NCBI GenBank assembly: GCA_902706205.1
Contig: CACSKA010000011.1
Location: 1-64,000, forward strand
DNA: 64,000 bases
Reading direction: 5' to 3'
DNA from: Chryseobacterium sp. 18061
GTDB lineage: Bacteria; Pseudomonadota; Gammaproteobacteria; Enterobacterales; Enterobacteriaceae
Part shown: positions 58,742-64,000 of the stretch, one piece after another
Position numbering within the stretch: the stretch's first letter is position 1
How the letters are laid out: each line of letters begins with the position of its first letter
The notes under the pieces: generated by a model
What the model saw: the letters and a program-made list of their open reading frames with translations, nothing else
Told to the model about the DNA's origin: nothing
Database searches by the model: none
Made by a program: the position numbers and the translations under genes

Positions 58742-61262
58742 GATAAACGAATACATCGATGCAATGCCCCTCTCTGATACTGAGAAGGCGGCATTGCCGA
58801 CCACTGATTTTCGTGCTCTGCATCAGGCGCTGGATACCGAACAGACCCCGATTGCGCGTGAAGATGATTCATCGCTGGGTTCGGTAAAAGCACGTCTTGA
58901 GCAGGCGTGGCCGGATTCGCTGGCTGAAGGGCAGTTAATCAAAGACGCGGAAGGACGTACACAGCTTGAGGCCATGCCAAAAGCGACACGGTCTTCAATG
59001 TTCCCGGATCCGTGGCGCACTAACCCGATTGGTCGCTTCTGGGACAAAATGTTGGGCCGTGAGGTTCAGCCGCGTTATTTGTCGCGTCTGACTCAGGAAG
59101 AGCGTGAGCGTGAAGACAAGTGGCGTACTGCCGGGACTATCCGTCGTTACATCCTGTTGTTGCTGACGCTGGCGCAAACCGTCGTCGCGACCTGGTACAT
59201 GAAAACCATTCTGCCGTATCAGGGCTGGGCGCTGGTCAACCCGCTGGATATGCGTGGTCAGGACCTATGGGTTTCCTTTATGCAGCTGCTGCCGTACGTG
59301 CTGCAAACGGGGATCCTTATTCTGTTCGCCATTCTGTTCTGTTGGGTATCTGCCGGGTTCTGGACCGCGCTGATGGGCTTCCTGCAATTGCTAATGGGTC
59401 GCGATAAATACAGTATTTCAGCGTCAACCGTCGGTGACGAAGCGCTGAATCCTGAGCATCGCACCGCGCTTATCATGCCTATCTGTAACGAAGATGTAGA
59501 CCGCGTATTCGCGGGCCTGCGTGCGACCTGGGAATCGGTGAAAGCGACCGGTAACCACAAGCATTTCGACGTTTACGTGCTGAGCGACAGTTATGATCCT
59601 GATATCTGCATGCGTGAGCAGAAAGCGTGGATGGAGCTGATTGCGGAAGTCGGGGGCGAAGGACAGATTTTTTACCGTCGTCGTCGTCGTCGTGTGAAGC
59701 GTAAAAGCGGTAACATCGATGATTTCTGCCGTCGTTGGGGTAGCCAGTACAGCTATATGGTGGTGCTGGATGCAGATTCCGTGATGACCGGTGACTGTCT
59801 GTGTGGTCTGGTGCGTCTGATGGAAGCGAATCCGAACGCCGGGATCATCCAGTCCTCACCAAAAGCCTCCGGCATGGACACGCTTTACGCGCGTTGCCAG
59901 CAGTTTGCGACCCGTGTTTACGGCCCGCTGTTTACTGCCGGTCTGCACTTCTGGCAGCTGGGTGAATCTCACTACTGGGGTCATAACGCCATCATTCGCG
60001 TCAAGCCATTCATCGAGCACTGTGCACTGGCACCGCTGCCGGGTGAAGGTTCGTTCGCCGGTTCTATCCTCTCCCACGACTTCGTGGAAGCGGCGCTGAT
60101 GCGTCGAGCAGGATGGGGCGTGTGGATTGCCTATGACTTGCCGGGTTCTTATGAAGAGCTACCGCCGAATCTGCTGGATGAACTGAAACGTGACCGTCGC
60201 TGGTGTCACGGGAACCTGATGAACTTCCGTCTGTTCCTCGTGAAAGGCATGCACCCGGTACACCGTGCGGTGTTCCTGACTGGCGTGATGTCGTACCTGT
60301 CAGCGCCGCTGTGGTTTAGTTTCCTTGCGTTGTCGACGGCGCTACAGGTGGTTCATGCGCTCACCGAGCCGCAGTACTTCATGCAGCCGCGTCAGCTGTT
60401 CCCGGTCTGGCCGCAGTGGCGTCCGGAACTGGCAATCGCACTGTTCGCATCAACCATGGTGCTGCTGTTCCTGCCTAAGCTGCTGAGTATCATCCTTATC
60501 TGGTGCAAAGGGTCGAAAGAGTTTGGTGGTTTCTGCCGCGTGACCCTTTCCCTGTTGCTGGAAGTGTTGTTCTCGGTACTGCTGGCGCCGGTTCGTATGC
60601 TGTTCCACACCGTGTTTGTGGTCAGCGCGTTCCTTGGCTGGGAAGTGGTATGGAACTCGCCGCAGCGTGATGATGACTCAACCCCATGGGGTGAAGCCTT
60701 CATGCGTCACGGTTCTCAGTTGCTGCTGGGTCTGGTGTGGGCTGTGGGTATGGCGTGGCTGGACTTACGTTTCCTGTTCTGGCTGGCACCGATTGTCTTC
60801 TCGCTGATCCTGTCGCCATTTGTGTCGGTGATTTCCAGCCGTTCAACCATCGGTCTGCGAACCAAACGCTGGAAACTGTTCCTTATTCCGGAAGAGTATT
60901 CCCCGCCGCAGGTTTTGCAGGACACCGACAAGTACGTGGTGCTGAACCGCACCCGTTCGCTGGACGATGGCTTTATGCACGCGGTGTTTAACCCGTCGTT
61001 TAACGCCCTGGCGACAGCGATGGCGACCGCGCGTCACCGTGACAGTAAAGTGCAGGAAATTGCCCGCGACCGTCACGTTGAGCAGGCGCTGAACGAAACG
61101 CCGGACAAACTGAACCGCGACCGCCGCCTGGTACTGCTGAGCGATCCGGTGACCATGTCACGCATGCACTATCGCGTGTGGTCTTCTCCGGAGAGATACA
61201 CTTCGTGGGTGAACCATTACGCGGAAATCACGCTAAATCCACGGGCAATTAAAGCGAAGTAA
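58734..61262 (+). CDS. opgH: OpgH, inner membrane glucosyltransferase for periplasmic glucans
   Basis: 842 residues (847 in E. coli), family GT2. The cytoplasmic catalytic domain (about 240-510) has LIMPICNEDVDR, the VVLDADSVM Asp motif and the RDRRWCHGN motif of processive beta-glucosyltransferases; about eight membrane helices surround it. It polymerises UDP-glucose and also acts as a nutrient-dependent inhibitor of FtsZ in E. coli through its N-terminus. The start at 58734 lies within the end of opgG, so the two are coupled. Confidence 0.96.
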   Translation: MNKINEYIDAMPLSDTEKAALPTTDFRALHQALDTEQTPIAREDDSSLGSVKARLEQAWPDSLAEGQLIKDAEGRTQLEAMPKATRSSMFPDPWRTNPIGRFWDKMLGREVQPRYLSRLTQEEREREDKWRTAGTIRRYILLLLTLAQTVVATWYMKTILPYQGWALVNPLDMRGQDLWVSFMQLLPYVLQTGILILFAILFCWVSAGFWTALMGFLQLLMGRDKYSISASTVGDEALNPEHRTALIMPICNEDVDRVFAGLRATWESVKATGNHKHFDVYVLSDSYDPDICMREQKAWMELIAEVGGEGQIFYRRRRRRVKRKSGNIDDFCRRWGSQYSYMVVLDADSVMTGDCLCGLVRLMEANPNAGIIQSSPKASGMDTLYARCQQFATRVYGPLFTAGLHFWQLGESHYWGHNAIIRVKPFIEHCALAPLPGEGSFAGSILSHDFVEAALMRRAGWGVWIAYDLPGSYEELPPNLLDELKRDRRWCHGNLMNFRLFLVKGMHPVHRAVFLTGVMSYLSAPLWFSFLALSTALQVVHALTEPQYFMQPRQLFPVWPQWRPELAIALFASTMVLLFLPKLLSIILIWCKGSKEFGGFCRVTLSLLLEVLFSVLLAPVRMLFHTVFVVSAFLGWEVVWNSPQRDDDSTPWGEAFMRHGSQLLLGLVWAVGMAWLDLRFLFWLAPIVFSLILSPFVSVISSRSTIGLRTKRWKLFLIPEEYSPPQVLQDTDKYVVLNRTRSLDDGFMHAVFNPSFNALATAMATARHRDSKVQEIARDRHVEQALNETPDKLNRDRRLVLLSDPVTMSRMHYRVWSSPERYTSWVNHYAEITLNPRAIKAK

Positions 61263-61290
61263 CTTCCGCTGGAACGTGTTTGAAAATAAA

Positions 61291-61318
61291 ATACCGGTCG
61301 ATTGACCGGTATTTTTTT
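61291..61318 (+). terminator. Terminator after opgH
   Basis: ATACCGGTCG ATT GACCGGTATTTTTTT. Confidence 0.93.
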
Positions 61319-61330
61319 AATGAGGTTTTG

Positions 61331-61573
61331 ATGAACAGAAACGCGGTGAGGATCCTGATGGTGTGCCTGATGGCGCTCATGCTGAGCGGCTGCGGCAGCA
61401 TTATCAGCCGGACCATACCGGGCCAGGGGCACGGAAATCAGTACTATCCTGGCGTGCAGTGGGACGTCAGAGATTCCGCATGGCGTTACATTACCATCCT
61501 CGATCTGCCGTTCTCGCTGGTCTTTGATACGTTGCTGTTACCCATAGACGCGAATCATGGCCCTTACGAGTAA
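61331..61573 (+). CDS. yceK: YceK lipoprotein
   Basis: 80 residues (75 in E. coli). Lipobox MLSGCGS with lipidated C21. The mature sequence SIISRTIPGQGHGNQYYPGVQW is nearly that of E. coli, ending DANHGPYE. DUF1375 family, function unknown. TGAGGT lies before the ATG. Its stop codon is directly followed by that of the convergent msyB, with no base between them. Confidence 0.92.
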   Translation: MNRNAVRILMVCLMALMLSGCGSIISRTIPGQGHGNQYYPGVQWDVRDSAWRYITILDLPFSLVFDTLLLPIDANHGPYE

Positions 61574-61948
61574 CTAGCGCTCATCCCACTCGTCGGCTGC
61601 CGTCTGGCCTTCTTCGGTGTCCAGAGGCGGTTCGAGTTGAAATTCGCCCTCATCCCACTCGTGGAGTGTATTTTCTTCAATCCACTCCTGCGTCAGTTCA
61701 ATTTCGTCGAAATCGCCGTCAAAGACGCTCTGCGCACCTTCTCCGCTTACCATCGGCAGGCATTCGCCTTCTTCACCTTCAGTGGCAAAGAATTCGGCCT
61801 GCCACATAATATCGCCATCCTGCAGGATGTATTTCTGTAAGTTGAGCTGCTGAACACTGAGTTCGTCTTCTCCGGGATTAGGGCTGCTGGCAACGAACTC
61901 TTCGCGAGCCGCATCAATAGCTTCGTCGAGCGTGGCGTACATAGTCAT
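61574..61948 (-). CDS. msyB: MsyB, acidic protein
   Basis: 124 residues, the E. coli length, strongly acidic (DEWDEGEFQLEPPLDTEEG). In E. coli extra MsyB suppresses secY and secA defects, perhaps as a chaperone-like acidic protein, and the gene is RpoS-dependent. It is convergent with yceK. Confidence 0.95.
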   Translation of the reverse strand: MTMYATLDEAIDAAREEFVASSPNPGEDELSVQQLNLQKYILQDGDIMWQAEFFATEGEEGECLPMVSGEGAQSVFDGDFDEIELTQEWIEENTLHEWDEGEFQLEPPLDTEEGQTAADEWDER

Positions 61949-62042
61949 CTCATTCTCCCTGCGGTTTGACGTGGTTTTCAGGAAAAGAATAGACGAAGTT
62001 TCGGTTAAGCAAGAACGTCAGATGAAAAATCATTCAGATGGA

Positions 62043-63299
62043 TTATTCAATGGCCGGACGATCGTCCTTTTTATTCTCGGCAGAAGGGGTTGAGACTGGG
62101 CGTGTACGGCGCATACTCAGGCCCGTGTAGATAGCGTTGAACATGACCACGCTCGCGGTCACCAGGAACACTGTGCGAAAACCGTAGCTCGCTGAGACCG
62201 AGGCGCCAATCAGTGGTCCAGTGACGTTGCCGATATCGCGAAAAGACTGGTTATAGCTGAAAATGCGCCCGGCAATTTGGTTGGTGGAGTTGTACACCAG
62301 CAGCGTCTGAACGGCAGGCAGCAGCGCACCGTCGGCGGCGCCGAGCAGGAAGCGCAGCAGGCCAAGCTGCCAGGGGGTCTGCACAAACGACATCGGAATT
62401 AACAGCAGAACAGAGATGATCAGCGCCGCAATCAGGATTTTTTCCGGCCCTATTCTGTCACCCAGTTTGCCCAGACGAGGGGCGCTGATCAGCGCGGCAA
62501 CGCCTGGCACTGAGGCAATCATCCCGCTGATAAACGCGATATTACTGACGTTACCCGCCAACTCCCGTACATACAGCGTCAAAATCGGGGCGATGGAGCC
62601 GGTCGCCACCTGGATAATCATGGTAGTGATAAACAGGCTGAGTACCAGTTTCGGGCTTTTCAGCGAGGAAAGAACGTCTCTGGCGTGCAGCATCTCTTTT
62701 TTCGGCACCGGCTCGAACTGCTCGCGGATAAGTAAAAGTGTCAGCAGGAAACACAAAAACAGCACGCTGGCAGTCATAAAGAACACCGGACGCAGGCCGT
62801 AGGTGTCTGCCATCAGGCCGCCCGCTAAAGGGCCAAGTAGCGCACCGCTCACCGCCCCGGTGGAAAGTGTCCCAAGCGCCCAGCCGCTTTTATGGCGAGG
62901 GATTTGCGTGGCGATCAGCGCATTGGCGTTCGGCACAAAGCCGCCGAGAAGACCCAACAGCGCGCGCAGAACCAGAAACTGCCAGATATTCTGCGCGAAG
63001 CCCATCAGCACCATCACAATCGCCATGCCGAGTGCAGAGCGTAGCAGCATAATTTTTCGACCTTTACGGTCTGCCAGCCCACCCCAAAACGGCGAGGCGA
63101 TAGCGGAAAACAGAAAGGTGATGCTGAATACCAGTCCGGACCACATGTTTAGCGCGCTGTGTCCGGTGACGCCGAGTCGTTCGACATACAGCGGCAGGAA
63201 AGGCATGACCAGACTAAAGGCCGCGCCAGTGAGAAAGCAGCCGATCCAGGCGATGGTGAGATTCCGTTTCCAGCTTATGGGGGCATCTGAGGAAAGCAT
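62043..63299 (-). CDS. mdtG: Multidrug efflux MFS transporter MdtG
   Basis: 418 residues (408 in E. coli), twelve to fourteen predicted segments. The MFS motif A is FWGGLADRKGRKIMLLRSALG, and the second half carries RLGKLGDRIGPEKILI. In E. coli MdtG raises resistance to fosfomycin and deoxycholate and is induced by MarA/SoxS/Rob; I could not find a convincing marbox here. The start at 63299 (MLSSDAPISWKRN) is preferred over a TTG at 63332. Confidence 0.95.
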   Translation of the reverse strand: MLSSDAPISWKRNLTIAWIGCFLTGAAFSLVMPFLPLYVERLGVTGHSALNMWSGLVFSITFLFSAIASPFWGGLADRKGRKIMLLRSALGMAIVMVLMGFAQNIWQFLVLRALLGLLGGFVPNANALIATQIPRHKSGWALGTLSTGAVSGALLGPLAGGLMADTYGLRPVFFMTASVLFLCFLLTLLLIREQFEPVPKKEMLHARDVLSSLKSPKLVLSLFITTMIIQVATGSIAPILTLYVRELAGNVSNIAFISGMIASVPGVAALISAPRLGKLGDRIGPEKILIAALIISVLLLIPMSFVQTPWQLGLLRFLLGAADGALLPAVQTLLVYNSTNQIAGRIFSYNQSFRDIGNVTGPLIGASVSASYGFRTVFLVTASVVMFNAIYTGLSMRRTRPVSTPSAENKKDDRPAIE

Positions 63300-63405
63300 A
63301 GGGTTCCGCGTAATGACGCTAGGGTCGTTCAAAATGAAGTGATAAGCAGGCTAATTATGCGCTTGCTAAATCATGACTGCAATCAACGACGACGAAACCG
63401 GAAAA

Positions 63406-63442
63406 GAAAAAAGCAGGCCGGGTAACCGCAGAGCCACCCGGC
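63406..63442 (-). terminator. Terminator after lpxL
   Basis: On the minus strand GCCGGGT (63442-63436) and ACCCGGC (63423-63417) form a stem, followed by CTGCTTTTTT. Confidence 0.85.
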
Positions 63443-63451
63443 AGGTAAGGG

Positions 63452-64000
63452 TCAGTAGCGGGAAGGGGTGCCTTCCGGGCGCGTTTTGAAACGGCGATGC
63501 AGCCACATGTACTGCTCGGGCGCCATCAAAATGCATTGTTCAATCACTTTGTTCATCCACGCAGCGGTGGTTTCGGCATCGTCCAGCGGCGGCGCGCACT
63601 CTGGCTCGAGGATCACCAACTCATAGCCTTTACCCCCCGGCATACGGCGCGGCACGAAAGGCACAATGCAGGCCTTCGACATGCGCGTCAGGGTGTAAGT
63701 CCCGGAAGTGGTTGCCGCTTTGTCGACGCCGAACAGCGGCACAAACACGCTGCCCTGAGGGCCGTAGTCGTGATCGGGTGCGTACCAAATGACTTCACCT
63801 TTTTTAAGGGCACGGATCATGCCTTTTAAATCTTTGCGATCGAGCATGTCTTTATTGGAGCGCATCCGTCCCCTGGTCTGCACCAGGTCGATAACCGGAT
63901 TATCATTCGGGCGATAAACGCCAATCCCTGGAGACGCGTGCAGGCCAAACATGCGGGCGCCGATTTCTAGCGTCAGGAAGTGGATACCGATAAGCAGAAT
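63452..64000 (-). CDS. lpxL: Lipid A lauroyl acyltransferase LpxL, C-terminal 182 residues
   Basis: The gene runs off the right edge; the visible part starts ILLIGIHFLTLE and ends RRFKTRPEGTPSRY, as in E. coli LpxL (306 aa), so about 124 N-terminal residues are missing from the window. The HX4(D/E) active-site motif is visible as HFLTLE, with further conserved residues in RSNKDMLDRKDLK and WYAPDHDYGP. LpxL adds laurate to Kdo2-lipid IV-A at the inner membrane. The gene is divided from mdtG by a terminator. Confidence 0.94.
   Translation of the reverse strand: MLLIGIHFLTLEIGARMFGLHASPGIGVYRPNDNPVIDLVQTRGRMRSNKDMLDRKDLKGMIRALKKGEVIWYAPDHDYGPQGSVFVPLFGVDKAATTSGTYTLTRMSKACIVPFVPRRMPGGKGYELVILEPECAPPLDDAETTAAWMNKVIEQCILMAPEQYMWLHRRFKTRPEGTPSRY

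Noticed and set aside
63300..63420. Marbox upstream of mdtG
   Set aside because: GCTAAAT-type sequence is present at about 63364 but the GCAC half at the required distance is missing.
1..64000. CRISPR arrays, rRNA genes or a replication origin
   Set aside because: No regularly spaced repeats of suitable length, no rRNA-like sequence and no iteron or DnaA-box cluster were seen.

Overview
The window is a chromosomal segment of a member of the Enterobacteriaceae. Gene order and protein sequences follow the Escherichia coli agp-to-lpxL interval: agp, yccJ, wrbA, ymdF, rutR, putA, putP, efeUOB, phoH, serX, ghrA, ycdXYZ, csgGFED, csgBAC, ymdA, ymdB, clsC, opgC, opgGH, yceK, msyB, mdtG, lpxL. It is not E. 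coli itself. The pga locus and the rut catabolic operon are missing, most proteins differ clearly from K-12, and several blocks sit where E. coli has nothing. I cannot fix the genus from sequence alone; an Enterobacter/Lelliottia/Citrobacter-like organism is the likely range.

Layout. 1-2.6 kb: the end of an IS903-type element beside a fimbrial subunit gene, an exported 11-residue-repeat protein, small genes and a decayed dehydrogenase remnant. 2.6-4.8 kb: agp, yccJ, wrbA. 5.2-6.7 kb: a small trimeric autotransporter plus a secreted protein. 7.0-9.3 kb: ymdF, an EamA permease in one unit with rutR, and an LprI-like protein. 9.4-15.3 kb: putA and putP around a control region with five PutA boxes. 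15.4-17.1 kb: a lipoprotein and a NupC paralog. 17.3-22.1 kb: the iron importer efeUOB behind a Fur box, then phoH behind a Pho box.

22.2-31.3 kb holds a nine-gene minus-strand operon: a dipeptide-type ABC importer, a deacetylase-like amidohydrolase, a SelA/DgaE-like PLP enzyme, a RidA protein and an IclR regulator. These fit uptake, deacylation and PLP-dependent deamination of an acylated or D-amino acid compound; the substrate is unknown. 31.5-45.6 kb is bounded by two identical tRNA-Ser(GGA) genes in a 135-bp perfect direct repeat, each with its own promoter. Between them lie a ddpXABCDF operon for D-Ala-D-Ala use under an RpiR regulator, and a divergent locus with an MFS permease on one side and a LacI regulator, two tandem-SnoaL-domain paralogs and a histidinol-dehydrogenase-like enzyme on the other. 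Two near-perfect palindromic operators lie in the divergent gap. This last locus is the best candidate for an undescribed catabolic system.

45.8-64 kb returns to conserved backbone: ghrA, ycdXYZ, both curli operons (CsgA has an enlarged fourth repeat), ymdA, ymdB, clsC, osmoregulated periplasmic glucan synthesis (opgC, opgGH), yceK, msyB, mdtG and a truncated lpxL at the right edge.
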